Shown: positions 7,585-17,506, counted from the first letter of the stretch. The stretch: DNA of 64,000 bases from Muribaculaceae bacterium Isolate-110 (HZI) (GCA_003762875.1 RIBL01000008.1:1-64000); one strand, 5' to 3'. Program-made: numbers and translations. The notes: a model not told the origin generated them from the letters alone.

Positions 7585-8133
7585 ATGAAAAATCTACTTC
7601 AAAAGTTCATGGGAGAGTCCCGCTATTGGTGGGTAATCCTGTTGGCAGGAATTCTGATGGTCATTTGTGGCTTTACTTATTGGTTCTGGCCGGTAGCCGG
7701 ATATGCCGTAGCCTCTCAGATATTCGGATGGCTGCTTATCCTTGTCGGAGTCATACAGCTGTTGCAGTCGTCAGGTCCTCATGCCGGACGAGGCTGGGGC
7801 TGGTGGCTTGCCGGAGGTATCATAGACATGTTTATCGGTTTTATGATGGTTCGCAGCATCGTTTTGTCCGAGGCGGTCTTCCCCTATTTCCTTGCATTCA
7901 TATTTATATTCTGGGGCATCAGCGCGCTGTGTGCTTCTGTACAGCAGAGCGGCCGACGCTACTGGTGGCTACAGCTTGTCAACGGCATCCTGCTCCTGCT
8001 GATCGGATTCTTCTTCATAGAGGCCGGCTGGATTCAGGATATGGCTATGACAAGTTTCCTCACCTCGCTTGCGTTTATTTACTGGGGCTTCTCTCTGTCG
8101 ATGCTTTCGTATGATATGAAGCCTTCGAGATAG
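7585..8133 (+). CDS. HdeD/DUF308-family membrane protein
   Basis: A 182-residue protein with about six hydrophobic segments arranged as short repeated pairs (for example WVILLAGILMVICGFTYWFW and LVNGILLLLIGFFFIEAGWI). This is the pattern of the HdeD/DUF308 family. Escherichia coli HdeD is linked to acid resistance; the function in Bacteroidetes is unknown. The ATG at 7585 is preferred over an in-frame TTG at 7579. It stands alone between guaA and the convergent arabinose operon, with hairpins on both sides. Confidence 0.85.
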   Translation: MKNLLQKFMGESRYWWVILLAGILMVICGFTYWFWPVAGYAVASQIFGWLLILVGVIQLLQSSGPHAGRGWGWWLAGGIIDMFIGFMMVRSIVLSEAVFPYFLAFIFIFWGISALCASVQQSGRRYWWLQLVNGILLLLIGFFFIEAGWIQDMAMTSFLTSLAFIYWGFSLSMLSYDMKPSR

Positions 8134-8145
8134 TCTCTCTATATA

Positions 8146-8228
8146 AAGAAAGTAAGTAATAAGGTTACTTCTCTGATGTGTGACAGAGAAGTAACCTTAT
8201 TACTTTCTTAACTTATTACTTCCTTAAC
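8146..8228. terminator. Hairpin and 16-nt tandem repeat between convergent genes
   Basis: A perfect 19-bp stem, 8157-8175 with 8184-8202, is extended after a 4-nt bulge by AAGAAAG/CTTTCTT (8146-8152 with 8203-8209). The 3' arm overlaps a tandem repeat of CTTATTACTT(T/C)CTTAA at 8197-8212 and 8213-8228. It lies between the convergent HdeD-like gene and araB and could serve both. Confidence 0.55.
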
Positions 8229-8235
8229 TCTATAA

Positions 8236-9825
8236 TTACAGAGAGGAAACGGCGGCGTGCTCGATTGCGAGACCGGTCTGATAACGCTTGATGTAGGTGT
8301 CAAATCCGGCTACATCTTCGGGCAGAGGTGCTATCTCTACTCCTGTGTTGTCAAGAAATACGCAGTCGTTGAGCCAGCCGGCAAGTGAACGACCCTCGGC
8401 GTTGTTGACCACATAGGCAGCGAGCAGGGCTATACCCCAGGCTCCGCCTTCGCCGGCAGTCTCCATGACGGAGATGGGCGAGTTGAGAGCCGCGGCCAGC
8501 ACACGCTGTCCCACTCCCGGGGTCTTGAAGAGTCCGCCGTGACCGGTGATGCGGTCCACCTCGACTTTTTCCTCGTTAAACAGTATGTCATTGCCTATCT
8601 TGAGCACAGCCACCGATGCATAGAGGTTGGCGCGCATGAAGTTGGCAAGCGAGAATTTGTCGGTGGCCTTGCGCACGAAGAGCGGACGCCCCTCGGCGAG
8701 TCCGGTGACGGGTTCGCCCGAGAAGTAGTTGTATGACAGCAGGCCGCCGCAGTCGGGATCGCCGGTCAGGGCGTTGTTGTAGAGCTTGCCGAAGACCTCG
8801 TTCATGTCGACGGGTACGCCGAGAAGCTGCTGGTATTCCTTGAAGAGGTTTACCCATGCGTTGAGATCGGAGGTGCAGTTGTTGCAGTGCACCATGGCCA
8901 CAAGGCTTCCGTCGGGGGTTGTCACCATGTCAATCATCTCATAGGGGCGCGAGAGCTCTTTCTCAAGCACTATCATTGAGAATGACGATGTGCCGGCCGA
9001 GACGTTGCCGGTGCGCTGAAGCACAGCGTTGGTCGCCACCATGCCTGTGCCTGCGTCACCCTCGGGTGGACAGAAAGGCACTCCAGCCTTGAGATGGCCC
9101 GACACGTCGAGCATGCGCGCGCCTTTTTCGGTGAGATGTCCGGCGTCCTTGCCGGCCACGAGTATGCGCGGCAGTATATCCTCGAGTTTCCATGGATAAC
9201 CCTCGGGAGCCACGAGTGAGTCAAACTTTTCGATCATATCGGCCGAATAGTTTTTAGTGGCCGGGTCGACCGGGAGCATACCGGAGGCATCGCCTACGCC
9301 GAGCACCTTCTCGCCGGTGAGCTGCCAGTGGATATATCCGGCAAGCGTGGTGAGATAGGTGATGTCCTTGACGTGGAGCTCGCCGTTGAGTATGGCCTGA
9401 TAGAGATGCGATATGCTCCAGCGCAGAGGAATGTTGTAGACAAAGAGCTCGGAGAGCTTTTCGGCCGCGGGTCCGGTGTTGGTGTTGCGCCATGTGCGGA
9501 AGGGAACAAGTATCTCCTCGTCTTTGCCAAACGGCATGTAGCCGTGCATCATTGCACTGATGCCGATGGCGGCGAGAGTCTCTATCTCGACTTCATAGCG
9601 TTGCTGCACGTCTTCGCGCAGGTGGGCGTAGCAGTCCTGCAGACCATACCGGATTGCCTCGGTGCTGTAGGTCCACAGTCCGTCGGCGAGCTGGTTTTCC
9701 CAGTCATGTACGCCTGAGGCTATGGGGCGGTTGTTCTCGTCAATTAGCACCGCCTTGATGCGTGTCGAGCCAAACTCGATGCCGAGCACGGCTTTGCCGC
9801 TTGTGATTGTAGTCTTAGCGTCCAT
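8236..9825 (-). CDS. araB: FGGY-family L-ribulokinase
   Basis: A 529-residue FGGY carbohydrate kinase. The N-terminal phosphate-binding motif [17 protein letters not shown] is followed by the substrate region HGYMPFGK. The C-terminal domain has [12 protein letters not shown] and [15 protein letters not shown], the FGGY ATP-binding part. Its place at the end of an operon with isomerase and 4-epimerase identifies it as L-ribulokinase, making L-ribulose-5-phosphate for AraD. It resembles the Bacteroides type of ribulokinase rather than the longer E. coli AraB in its N-terminus. Only 7 nt separate it from araA. Confidence 0.9.
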   Translation of the reverse strand: MDAKTTITSGKAVLGIEFGSTRIKAVLIDENNRPIASGVHDWENQLADGLWTYSTEAIRYGLQDCYAHLREDVQQRYEVEIETLAAIGISAMMHGYMPFGKDEEILVPFRTWRNTNTGPAAEKLSELFVYNIPLRWSISHLYQAILNGELHVKDITYLTTLAGYIHWQLTGEKVLGVGDASGMLPVDPATKNYSADMIEKFDSLVAPEGYPWKLEDILPRILVAGKDAGHLTEKGARMLDVSGHLKAGVPFCPPEGDAGTGMVATNAVLQRTGNVSAGTSSFSMIVLEKELSRPYEMIDMVTTPDGSLVAMVHCNNCTSDLNAWVNLFKEYQQLLGVPVDMNEVFGKLYNNALTGDPDCGGLLSYNYFSGEPVTGLAEGRPLFVRKATDKFSLANFMRANLYASVAVLKIGNDILFNEEKVEVDRITGHGGLFKTPGVGQRVLAAALNSPISVMETAGEGGAWGIALLAAYVVNNAEGRSLAGWLNDCVFLDNTGVEIAPLPEDVAGFDTYIKRYQTGLAIEHAAVSSL

Positions 9826-9832
9826 GTTACTC

Positions 9833-11368
9833 TCAGAGATAGAGCGATTTGTTGAGCATATAATATACTTCGCCCATGCGGAGTGACTGCTTGAAGCCCT
9901 CGATGGTGGTGTTTTTGTCGATGTGTACCATCTCTATGCCGGCGATCTCGGCATAGTCTTCCCAATATTCAGGAGTTATGTCGTAGGAGAAGCATGAGTG
10001 GTGTGTGCCGCCTGCTAGAATCCACGCAGTGGCTCCGATCTCAAAGTTGGGCATGGGTATCCACAGAGCCGATGCTACGGGAAGTTTGGGCAGAGATTTT
10101 GACTTGATGCACTCGACGTCGTTGACGATGAGGCGGAAACGGTTGCCCATGTCGACTACGGTGGCTGTCACGCCCTTCTCGGGCTTGGAGGTGAACACCA
10201 GACGTGCGGTGAGGCTCTTACGTATGCCTATGCCGAGGAAGTGTACCTCCAGGCGGGGACGCTCTTCAGCGATGAGCGGGCACACTTCGAGCATGTGGGC
10301 CTGAAGTATAGAGCTCTTCTTGCCGTCAAAGTTGAGGGTATAGTCCTCGAGGAACGAGCATCCTCCCTTCATGCCCTGAGTCATCACCCAGAGAGTGCGG
10401 TAGAGTGCGGCCGACTTCCAGTCGCCTTCTGCTCCGAAGCCGTAGCCCTCGGCCATGAGACGCTGTGAGGCGAGGCCCGGTATCTGGTCAAAGCCTCGGC
10501 CGGTGGCGTCGACATTCACGTCACCGAGATCGTCAAAGTTGGTGGTGAAACCCTTGGCACCTTTGTCCTTGAGCATGGCGCGGAGAGTGAGTTCGGCCTT
10601 GGCAGAGTTCCACACCTTGCGATACTCATCGGTGGCTTTGTCCTCGAGTTTCTTGTTGTGGGCGTAGAGCTTGAAATACTCTGCCACAAGTGCGTCGACA
10701 TCCTCGTCACGGATAGCATCGAAGTAGGTCATCAGCGAGCTGAAAGGCATGTAGTCGACATGATAGCCCATGCGTATCTCGGCCTCCACCTTGTCACCGT
10801 CGGTCACGGCCACATTGTTCATCTGGTCGCCCAGACGTATGATGCGCATGTCCTGAGCGTCGGCCCAGCCCACACATACGCGCTGCCATACAGCGATGTG
10901 TTTCTGTGTCTCTTCGTCCTTCCAGTAGCCGGTTACAACCTTGCGGCGTACACGCATGCGGGCGCAGATGTGGCCAAACTCGCGGTCGCCGTGGGCACTC
11001 TGGTTGAGATTCATGAAGTCCATGTCCATGGTCTTCCAGGGTATCTCGGCGTTATACTGTGTATGGAAGTGGAGCAGGGGCTTGGAGAGAATCTTCAGTC
11101 CGTGTATCCACATCTTGGCGGGCGAGAAGGTGTGCATCCATGTGATGATGCCAGCACAACGCGGGTCGTTGTTGGCTGCCTTCATGATGTCCTCGACTTC
11201 GCGCGAGGAGTTGGCGGTGCCTTTATACACCACTTTGACCGGAAGATTGCCTGAATGATTGAGGCCTTCTACCATTTCTTTGCTGTGAGCGTCAACGGCG
11301 ACTACCGCGTCACCGCCATAAAGAAGCTGGGCACCTGTCACCCACCATATTTCATAATTTTCGTACAT
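9833..11368 (-). CDS. araA: L-arabinose isomerase
   Basis: A 511-residue cytosolic isomerase that converts L-arabinose to L-ribulose with a divalent metal ion. The N-terminus [17 protein letters not shown], the central [14 protein letters not shown] and FLEDYT motifs and the C-terminal [11 protein letters not shown] are classic AraA signatures. Length matches the family. A 90-nt A+T-rich spacer separates it from araD; it may hold an internal promoter or operator. araB follows 7 nt after it. Confidence 0.97.
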   Translation of the reverse strand: MYENYEIWWVTGAQLLYGGDAVVAVDAHSKEMVEGLNHSGNLPVKVVYKGTANSSREVEDIMKAANNDPRCAGIITWMHTFSPAKMWIHGLKILSKPLLHFHTQYNAEIPWKTMDMDFMNLNQSAHGDREFGHICARMRVRRKVVTGYWKDEETQKHIAVWQRVCVGWADAQDMRIIRLGDQMNNVAVTDGDKVEAEIRMGYHVDYMPFSSLMTYFDAIRDEDVDALVAEYFKLYAHNKKLEDKATDEYRKVWNSAKAELTLRAMLKDKGAKGFTTNFDDLGDVNVDATGRGFDQIPGLASQRLMAEGYGFGAEGDWKSAALYRTLWVMTQGMKGGCSFLEDYTLNFDGKKSSILQAHMLEVCPLIAEERPRLEVHFLGIGIRKSLTARLVFTSKPEKGVTATVVDMGNRFRLIVNDVECIKSKSLPKLPVASALWIPMPNFEIGATAWILAGGTHHSCFSYDITPEYWEDYAEIAGIEMVHIDKNTTIEGFKQSLRMGEVYYMLNKSLYL

Positions 11369-11458
11369 GGCTTATTCTGTTTTTAGTGTATTTGTTTTTT
11401 TGTGTAATATAATCAAAAGTATGTAATTAACCGTAAATCACTGTGATTGCCAGTCCTT

Positions 11459-12148
11459 TTACCTCTGTCCGTAATACGCTCCGGGGCCGTGCTTGCGGTT
11501 GAAGTGTTTCTCGACAAGAAGCGGGTTCATAGTGAGCGAGGGGTTGACGCTATAGGCTATGAAAGCCATCTTGGCCACCTGCTCCATCACCACGGCGTTG
11601 TGCACTGCGTCATGAGGGTCTTTGCCCCATGAGAAGGGACCGTGATTCTTAACAAGAACACCGGGGGTGTGCATGGGGTTCAGCCCTTCAAATCTCGTAA
11701 CTATCACGTTGCCAGTCTCGAGTTCATACTCGCCCTTAACCTCGGCCTCGGTCATGTCGGGTGTGCAGGGGATGGCGTGGTGAAAATAGTCGGCATGGGT
11801 GGTGCCGATGTTGGGCAGGTCGAGGCCGGCCTGGGCCCAGGCTGTGGCATAGGTCGAATGGGTGTGCACCACTCCGCCGATCTCGGGGAAGGCCCGATAG
11901 AGCACCAGATGGGTGGGGGTGTCGGACGAGGGTTTGAGATGGCCTTCCACACGTTGACCTGTCATGAGGTCGACAACGACCATATCGTCGGGAGTCATGG
12001 TGTCATAGTCGACTCCGCTGGGCTTGATTACCACGAGTCCTTTCTCGCGGTCGATGCCTGAGACGTTGCCCCAGGTGAATATGACGAGTCCGTGCTTTAC
12101 GAGATCCATATTGGCACGGTACACCTTTTCTTTTAATTCTTCTAACAC
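11459..12148 (-). CDS. araD: L-ribulose-5-phosphate 4-epimerase
   Basis: A 229-residue class II aldolase-type epimerase that turns L-ribulose-5-phosphate into D-xylulose-5-phosphate, which feeds the pentose phosphate pathway. [16 protein letters not shown], the zinc-binding [12 protein letters not shown] and the GTTHADYF segment are the expected motifs. The start is a GTG at 12148. It is accepted because the resulting N-terminus ([20 protein letters not shown]) aligns with the usual AraD start, while the first ATG would remove 13 conserved residues. It lies 38 nt after araR. Confidence 0.95.
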   Translation of the reverse strand: MLEELKEKVYRANMDLVKHGLVIFTWGNVSGIDREKGLVVIKPSGVDYDTMTPDDMVVVDLMTGQRVEGHLKPSSDTPTHLVLYRAFPEIGGVVHTHSTYATAWAQAGLDLPNIGTTHADYFHHAIPCTPDMTEAEVKGEYELETGNVIVTRFEGLNPMHTPGVLVKNHGPFSWGKDPHDAVHNAVVMEQVAKMAFIAYSVNPSLTMNPLLVEKHFNRKHGPGAYYGQR

Positions 12149-12186
12149 TTGGAGTAAATTTTAATTAGTAATTGGCAATTGTTTAT

Positions 12187-12861
12187 TCAGACTTTAAACT
12201 TCAGGCTCTTCATGTAGAGCGATTGGTTAAACCGATAGAGCGAAGCTCCGCGTCGCGAGCCGGTCTTGTCGATGAGGTCGGTTTTCTCCACACATTCGGT
12301 CTCGGCTATGCGTTTGCGGAAGTTGCGCTTGTCGATTGGCTCTCCGAGTATGGTCTCATAGAGTGTCTGCAACTGCGAAAGGGTGAACAGTTCGGGTAGC
12401 AGGTTAAATCCTATGGGTTCGGTCGAGAATTTGCGTCGGATTACTCCCAGCGTCATTCTCACCATTTCGGGATGGTCAAAACCGAGGGGAGGCAGTTCGT
12501 CGAGCCTCACCCAGCAGGCGTTGTGGCGGGCGAGTAGTTCGGGGTCATACTCTCCCGGGCCAAGCAACGCGTAATAAGCTATCGACACCACCCGCTCGCC
12601 GGGGTCGCGTCTGACCTCGCCGAAGGCGTGCACCTGTTCCATATACACGTTTTCCAGACCCGTGAGTTCGCGCAACACGCGGCGGCCGGCGTTGTCAACG
12701 CTCTCGCCTTCCTGCACAAAGCCACCCATCACCGACCACTTGCCCTTCTCGGGCTCGAAATCCCGCTTGGTGAGGAGCAGACACAGCCGCCCCTCGACCA
12801 AGCCGAAGATTATACAGTCGACGGCGATATAAAACCGCGGATTTTCACTGTAGAAGTTCAC
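12187..12861 (-). CDS. araR: Nudix-type arabinose regulator AraR
   Basis: A 224-residue protein with an N-terminal Nudix fold (about 1-140) and a C-terminal winged-helix part containing IGFNLLPELFTLSQLQTLYE and KRNFRKRI. This is the architecture of the Bacteroidetes arabinose regulator described for B. thetaiotaomicron BT0354 (BtAraR), a relative of NrtR that binds L-arabinose and represses ara genes. The Nudix box GFVQEGESVDNAGRRVLREL is degenerate: the position-16 Glu is Val and the position-20 Glu is Leu. This fits a sensor without hydrolase activity. The start is a GTG only 1 nt after the symporter stop. It controls its own operon by inference. Confidence 0.92.
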   Translation of the reverse strand: MNFYSENPRFYIAVDCIIFGLVEGRLCLLLTKRDFEPEKGKWSVMGGFVQEGESVDNAGRRVLRELTGLENVYMEQVHAFGEVRRDPGERVVSIAYYALLGPGEYDPELLARHNACWVRLDELPPLGFDHPEMVRMTLGVIRRKFSTEPIGFNLLPELFTLSQLQTLYETILGEPIDKRNFRKRIAETECVEKTDLIDKTGSRRGASLYRFNQSLYMKSLKFKV

Positions 12862-12862
12862 G

Positions 12863-14569
12863 TTACCAGAAGTAGATATAGAATGCTACTGTGATGCCGA
12901 GTATTATAACGGTGTTGACCACGTCCCATGCGGTCCAGCTTGCGCGTGTGGCGGCAATCTGCTCGGGTGTAGAAGTGCCGAACACCAGACCGCGTATTTT
13001 CTCAGGCTCGGGTGCCTTGGTGCAGAGTGACACTATCACACCCACCGCGAGGCAGAATACAAGCATCCATCCGCAGAAGAACAGCCAGTTGCAGTCATAG
13101 AATATGTATTGGAACATCGAGCCTTCGCCGTTACCCGGTATGATGCCGGCATTGCTGTAATATACCTTGGCACCGAGACGTGTGAGGCCGATGATGAGAC
13201 CCGAGAGGAGTGCCCACATGCCACCCTGGGCCGAAGCGCGTTTCCAGAGGATGCCGATGAGGAATGCGGCCGCGATGCCCGGAGCAAGCACTGACTGCAC
13301 GTCCTGGAGATAGAGATAGAGCACGTCGCCAACGGAGCGCATCACGGGTATCCAGAGAATGCCGAGAATCACGATGACTACGGTAGCGGCCTGACCTATG
13401 CGCACCAGTTTCTTGGGGTCGGTGTCGGGTTTGTAACGCTGATAGAAGTCGATGGTGAAGAGTGCGGCCGAAGAGTTGAACAGAGATGCCAGCGACGACA
13501 TGAGAGCTGCGAGGATACCACATACGATGAGGCCTTTGACTCCGGCGGGCAGCAGTTTGGCCACGAGGGTGGGGAAGGCGGCGTCAGAGTTGACATTGCC
13601 GTTGGCAAGCATGGGCAGGAAGCCTTCGCCGCCGGCGGCTATGGAGTTCTGGTGAATGGCAAACGCTATCATGCCGGGGATGAGGAAGAGAAACACGGGA
13701 AGAAGTTTGAGATAAGCTCCGAAGATGGTGCCTCGGCGGGCTTCCTTCTCGTCCTTGCCCGAGAGTACACGCTGCACGATAAACTGGTCGGTACACCAGT
13801 ACCAGAATCCGATTACTGCCGAGCCTACGAGTGCGCCGAGCCAGGGATATTGCGGGTCATTGTTGTCGCGTATGAGGTTGACCATTGTGTCACCATACTC
13901 ATTGACTTTAACGCTCGAGCATATGCGCATCATCTCGTCCCAGCCGCCGAGTTCCTTGAGACCGAGCACAAGGATGATAAGCGAGCCGAGCAGAAGTATG
14001 GGTGTCTGGAGCACAGAGGTGTAAAGTACGGATTTCATACCGCCGAAGATGGTGTAGAGGGCGGTGAGAAGCACCAGGCCGATGGCTGCGATCCAGAAGA
14101 AGTCAATGCCCCAGAGCTCCTCGATGCCAAACACCTGCTGAAACACGAGGCCGCCGGCATAGACCGTCACGGCTACCTTGGTGAGCACATAGCTGATGAG
14201 CGAGATGGTGGCGAGGATGGTGCGTGACTGAGGGTTGAAGCGTCGCTCGAGAAATTCGGGCATGGTGTAGACCATCGAACGGGTGTAGAATGGCACGAAT
14301 ACCCAGCCGAGCAGAAGTATCATCCAGCCCTGGATTTCCCAGTGGGCCATAGCCATGCCCGACGATGCGCCTGAGCCGGCAAGACCGATGAGGTGTTCCG
14401 AGCCGATGTTGGATGCGAAAATTGATGCGCCGATAGCTATCCATGTGGCGTCTTTGCCGCCTAAAAAGTAGTCTGCGGCGTTGTTTTGTTTTTGTCTCAT
14501 TACCCAGACGATGATACCTATCAACGCCAGGAAAAATATTGCTATGACAATCCAGTCAAGTGAGGCCAT
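12863..14569 (-). CDS. Sodium/sugar symporter (SSF family), arabinose uptake
   Basis: A 568-residue sodium:solute symporter with about 14 membrane segments. SSF hallmarks include NIGSEHLIGLAGSGASSGMA near residue 55, FVPFYTRSMVYTMPEFLERR near 95 and the TM8-type ASLFNSSAALFTIDFY segment. The protein is close in type to SGLT/vSGLT sugar carriers. Its place directly ahead of araR, araD, araA and araB makes L-arabinose the likely substrate; the same gene order is found in Bacteroides arabinose clusters. It would act in the inner membrane. Confidence 0.93.
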   Translation of the reverse strand: MASLDWIVIAIFFLALIGIIVWVMRQKQNNAADYFLGGKDATWIAIGASIFASNIGSEHLIGLAGSGASSGMAMAHWEIQGWMILLLGWVFVPFYTRSMVYTMPEFLERRFNPQSRTILATISLISYVLTKVAVTVYAGGLVFQQVFGIEELWGIDFFWIAAIGLVLLTALYTIFGGMKSVLYTSVLQTPILLLGSLIILVLGLKELGGWDEMMRICSSVKVNEYGDTMVNLIRDNNDPQYPWLGALVGSAVIGFWYWCTDQFIVQRVLSGKDEKEARRGTIFGAYLKLLPVFLFLIPGMIAFAIHQNSIAAGGEGFLPMLANGNVNSDAAFPTLVAKLLPAGVKGLIVCGILAALMSSLASLFNSSAALFTIDFYQRYKPDTDPKKLVRIGQAATVVIVILGILWIPVMRSVGDVLYLYLQDVQSVLAPGIAAAFLIGILWKRASAQGGMWALLSGLIIGLTRLGAKVYYSNAGIIPGNGEGSMFQYIFYDCNWLFFCGWMLVFCLAVGVIVSLCTKAPEPEKIRGLVFGTSTPEQIAATRASWTAWDVVNTVIILGITVAFYIYFW

Positions 14570-14600
14570 ACTTTATTTAAATTAGCAATTAGTAATTTTT

Positions 14601-14622
14601 TGGCAAGACGTTAAACTTGCCA
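14601..14622. other. Short hairpin between mutarotase and symporter genes
   Basis: TGGCAAG (14601-14607) pairs with CTTGCCA (14616-14622). On the coding (minus) strand it is not followed by a T tract, so it is not a simple terminator. It may reduce read-through or stabilise the transcript. Confidence 0.4.
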
Positions 14623-14668
14623 GACTCTTTAACTTTATAACTCTTTTAAACTCTTTAAACTACAGAGA

Positions 14669-15820
14669 TTACTGTGCGAAGAACGAGAGTATGGTGTGGC
14701 TTGTGTAGGTCTCGCCGGGACGGAGCATTACAGAGGGCCAGTCGACCTTGTTGGGCGAGTCGGGATAGTGCTGGGTCTCAAGGGCGATGCCTGTGCGCTG
14801 GTTGTAGACCACGCCACCCTTGCCGGTCACGGTGCCGTCGAGGAAGTTGCCCGAGTAGACCTGTATGCCGGGCTCGTCGGTGTATACGCTCATGCCCACA
14901 CCGCTCTCGGGGCTGTAGAGTGTCGCGGCTATCTTGTCGATGCTTCCCTCGGTGTCGAGCACCCAGTTGTGGTCATATCCGTTGCCGTTCTTGAGCTGTA
15001 CATAGTCATATTTGTCGATGTCTGCGCCGAGACGTTTGGGCACTGTGAAGTCCATGGGAGTGCCGACTACGGGAAGTATCTCGCCGGTGGTCATATAGGT
15101 CGAGTCGACTGGTGTGAAGCCCGATGCATAGACATAGAGCATGTGGTCGGTCACGGGCACGGTAGCGTCGCCCGAGAGGTTGAAGTAAGAGTGGTTGGTG
15201 AGGTTGACCACTGTCGGCTTGTCGGTGGTCGCGCTATAAGCGATGTCGAGCTTGTTGCCGGGAAGGGCTGTATATGTCACGGTGGCTTTCACGTTGCCGG
15301 GAAAACCGTTGTCGCCGTCGGGCGAATCCATTGTCAGTATAAGTGTGGAGTCGTTGGGCTGCTGGGCGGCATACACCTGATATTGCCAGCCGGTGGGGCC
15401 ACCGTGGAGTGTGTGGCCGAAGTTATTGACCGGCAGTTGGATGGTGTCGCCGTCGATGGGCAGACGGCCGTGGTCGATACGGTTGGCATAACGTCCGATG
15501 GCTGCGCCAAAGTCGGTCTGGTTGTTTTCGGGCAGATAGGCCTGGATGCTGTCAAAGCCCAGCACCACGTCGCGCATCTTGCCGTCGCGTCCCGGCACTT
15601 CGAGTGCTACGATACGGCCGCCATAGTTGGTTATGGCTACCTCCATGCCTGTACTGCTCTTGATGCAGTAGAGGGCTGTGGGTTTGCCGTCCACTTCCGC
15701 TACAAATTTAGCTGAGTCGATGCCTGCCATCATTGCAGGTGAGTCAGTGTGTCCGGAGGCACACGAGGCAATCGTCATCGCCGCTACCGATGCGACAGCC
15801 ATAAGAAGATGTTTCTTCAC
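14669..15820 (-). CDS. Aldose 1-epimerase lipoprotein (mutarotase)
   Basis: A 383-residue galactose-mutarotase-family protein that interconverts alpha and beta anomers of aldoses. A signal peptide ends in the lipobox IASC around residue 19, so it is a membrane-anchored periplasmic lipoprotein. The catalytic region has FGAAIGRYANRI, the histidine motifs NNFGHTLHGG and NLTNHSYFNL, and GYDHNWVLD. The start is a GTG at 15820. It is the first gene of the arabinose operon, preceded by a good promoter and a palindromic candidate operator. Confidence 0.93.
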   Translation of the reverse strand: MKKHLLMAVASVAAMTIASCASGHTDSPAMMAGIDSAKFVAEVDGKPTALYCIKSSTGMEVAITNYGGRIVALEVPGRDGKMRDVVLGFDSIQAYLPENNQTDFGAAIGRYANRIDHGRLPIDGDTIQLPVNNFGHTLHGGPTGWQYQVYAAQQPNDSTLILTMDSPDGDNGFPGNVKATVTYTALPGNKLDIAYSATTDKPTVVNLTNHSYFNLSGDATVPVTDHMLYVYASGFTPVDSTYMTTGEILPVVGTPMDFTVPKRLGADIDKYDYVQLKNGNGYDHNWVLDTEGSIDKIAATLYSPESGVGMSVYTDEPGIQVYSGNFLDGTVTGKGGVVYNQRTGIALETQHYPDSPNKVDWPSVMLRPGETYTSHTILSFFAQ

Positions 15821-15894
15821 TGTGTTGGTTGTTTTTATTTAATATGTGTTAGATTCCGATTATGATTTGCGGTGAGGGGATGAATGAGAGAATA

Positions 15895-15911
15895 AGTGTA
15901 AAAAATACACT
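15895..15911 (-). promoter_or_regulatory. Palindrome, candidate AraR operator
   Basis: AGTGTA-AAAAA-TACACT is a perfect 17-nt palindrome about 14 nt downstream of the -7 box of the arabinose operon, just past the predicted start of transcription. That is the expected place for a repressor site. AraR as the binding protein is inference. Confidence 0.5.
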
Positions 15912-15924
15912 CATTTTTACTCCG

Positions 15925-15957
15925 CAAAGATACAATCAATTACGATGCAATTCCAAA
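15925..15957 (-). promoter_or_regulatory. Promoter of the arabinose operon
   Basis: On the minus strand TTTG (15954-15957) and TATCTTTG (15925-15932) lie 21 nt apart. The -7 box is an exact TAnnTTTG match. The leader to the mutarotase GTG would be about 100 nt. Confidence 0.65.
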
Positions 15958-16045
15958 TAAATAAACATGTTTTACAACATATTGTTGAATATTGTTTTTT
16001 TGAGCCTGTGCACACCTCGATTATGTACATGTCAGCACTTTTTAT

Positions 16046-16053
16046 TACCTTTG
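16046..16053 (+). promoter_or_regulatory. -7 box of the purB promoter
   Basis: TACCTTTG on the plus strand matches TAnnTTTG exactly, 43 nt before the purB ATG and divergent from the arabinose promoter. Confidence 0.6.
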
Positions 16054-16096
16054 CAGAAATAATCATAACAAAACCGCAATTCAAAGCACCACAACA

Positions 16097-17440
16097 ATGA
16101 ATCTTACCGAGCTTACAGCCATCTCGCCCGTGGACGGGCGATACCGTAACAAGTGCGAACGACTTGATGAATACTTCTCGGAATATGCCCTCATACGCTA
16201 CCGTGTCAAAGTCGAGGTAGAGTATTTCATAGCTCTCTGCGAGATACCTCTCGGCCCGCTCGCCACGGTGAGCCATGATGTGTTTGGTGCGCTGCGCGAC
16301 ATCTACAAGGACTTCACAGTCGAGGATGCCGCGCGCATCAAGGAGATCGAGAGCGTGACCAACCACGACGTCAAGGCCGTGGAATATTTCCTCAAGGAGC
16401 GTTTCGACGTTCTCGGACTCGAGACCTGTAAGGAATTCATACACTTCGGCCTCACCTCGCAGGACATCAACAACACAGCCGTGCCCATGTCGATAGCTGA
16501 CGCCATCCGCGACGTATATCGTCCGCGTCTCGTGGAGATGATTGAGCATCTCGATGCGCGTGCCGACGAGTGGTACGACATACCCATGCTCGCCAAGACC
16601 CACGGACAGCCAGCCTCGCCCACACGTCTTGGTAAAGAGATAAAGGTGTTTGCCTACCGTCTGCGCCGTCAGCTCGAGATGCTCGACGCCGTGCGCATCA
16701 GCGGTAAGTTCGGTGGTGCCACCGGCAACTTCAACGCCCATCTCTGCGCTTTCCCCGGTCAGGACTGGAGAGAGTTTGGCGCACGCTTCCTGAGTGAGAA
16801 GCTCGGCATCGAGCGTGAGGAATACACCACCCAGATTTCCAACTACGACAATCTGGCCGCCCTCTTCGACGCGCTTACCCGCATCAACGACATTATTCTC
16901 GACCTTGACCGCGACATGTGGATGTACATCTCCATGGAGTATTTCAAGCAGAAAATCAAAGCCGGCGAGGTAGGCTCGTCAGCCATGCCCCACAAGGTCA
17001 ATCCCATCGACTTCGAGAACTCCGAAGGCAACATCGGCATAGCCAACGCCCTGTTCAAGCATCTTGCCGGGAAGCTCCCCGTGTCACGTCTGCAGCGCGA
17101 CCTTACCGACTCGACCGTGCTCCGCAACATCGGTGTGCCCATGGCCAATACACTCATAGCCATCGCCTCGACCATGAAGGGTCTCGGCAAGCTCCTGCTC
17201 AACCGCGCTGCCATAGATGCCGACCTCGACAACACATGGAGCGTGGTGGCTGAGGCCATACAGACCATACTACGTCGCGAAGGCTATCCCAAGCCCTACG
17301 AGACTCTCAAGGCTCTCACACGCACCAACACCGCCGTGACCGCCGAAAGCATCTTGGCCTTCATCGACACACTCCATGTGTCGGATGAAGTCAAAGCCGA
17401 GCTGCGCAAAATCACTCCCCATACCTATACAGGATACTAA
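16097..17440 (+). CDS. purB: Adenylosuccinate lyase
   Basis: A 447-residue fumarase/aspartase-superfamily enzyme that splits SAICAR and adenylosuccinate to release fumarate, used twice in purine synthesis. MNLTELTAISPVDGRYR is the family N-terminus. HFGLTSQDINNTA, AKTHGQPASPTRLGKE and the signature loop GSSAMPHKVNPIDFENSEGN, with its catalytic Ser, are all present. The length matches the E. coli-type enzyme. A 20-bp perfect hairpin lies right after the stop codon. Confidence 0.98.
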   Translation: MNLTELTAISPVDGRYRNKCERLDEYFSEYALIRYRVKVEVEYFIALCEIPLGPLATVSHDVFGALRDIYKDFTVEDAARIKEIESVTNHDVKAVEYFLKERFDVLGLETCKEFIHFGLTSQDINNTAVPMSIADAIRDVYRPRLVEMIEHLDARADEWYDIPMLAKTHGQPASPTRLGKEIKVFAYRLRRQLEMLDAVRISGKFGGATGNFNAHLCAFPGQDWREFGARFLSEKLGIEREEYTTQISNYDNLAALFDALTRINDIILDLDRDMWMYISMEYFKQKIKAGEVGSSAMPHKVNPIDFENSEGNIGIANALFKHLAGKLPVSRLQRDLTDSTVLRNIGVPMANTLIAIASTMKGLGKLLLNRAAIDADLDNTWSVVAEAIQTILRREGYPKPYETLKALTRTNTAVTAESILAFIDTLHVSDEVKAELRKITPHTYTGY

Positions 17441-17444
17441 TCTT

Positions 17445-17488
17445 AATTAGTGGTCAGCTATACTGACGAGTATAGCTGACCACTAATT
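17445..17488 (+). terminator. 20-bp perfect hairpin after purB
   Basis: 17445-17464 pairs without mismatch with 17469-17488 around a GACG loop, followed by a weak T-rich run. It leaves only 18 nt before the next start codon, so it separates purB from the dxs operon or is a processing site in a longer message. Confidence 0.6.
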
Positions 17489-17506
17489 GTTAATTTGCAA
17501 GAAAGG

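Noticed and set aside
14696-15715. Plus-strand ORF of 339 residues antisense to the mutarotase
   Set aside because: Shadow of a G+C-rich gene; composition is Val/Gly/His-rich with no domain.
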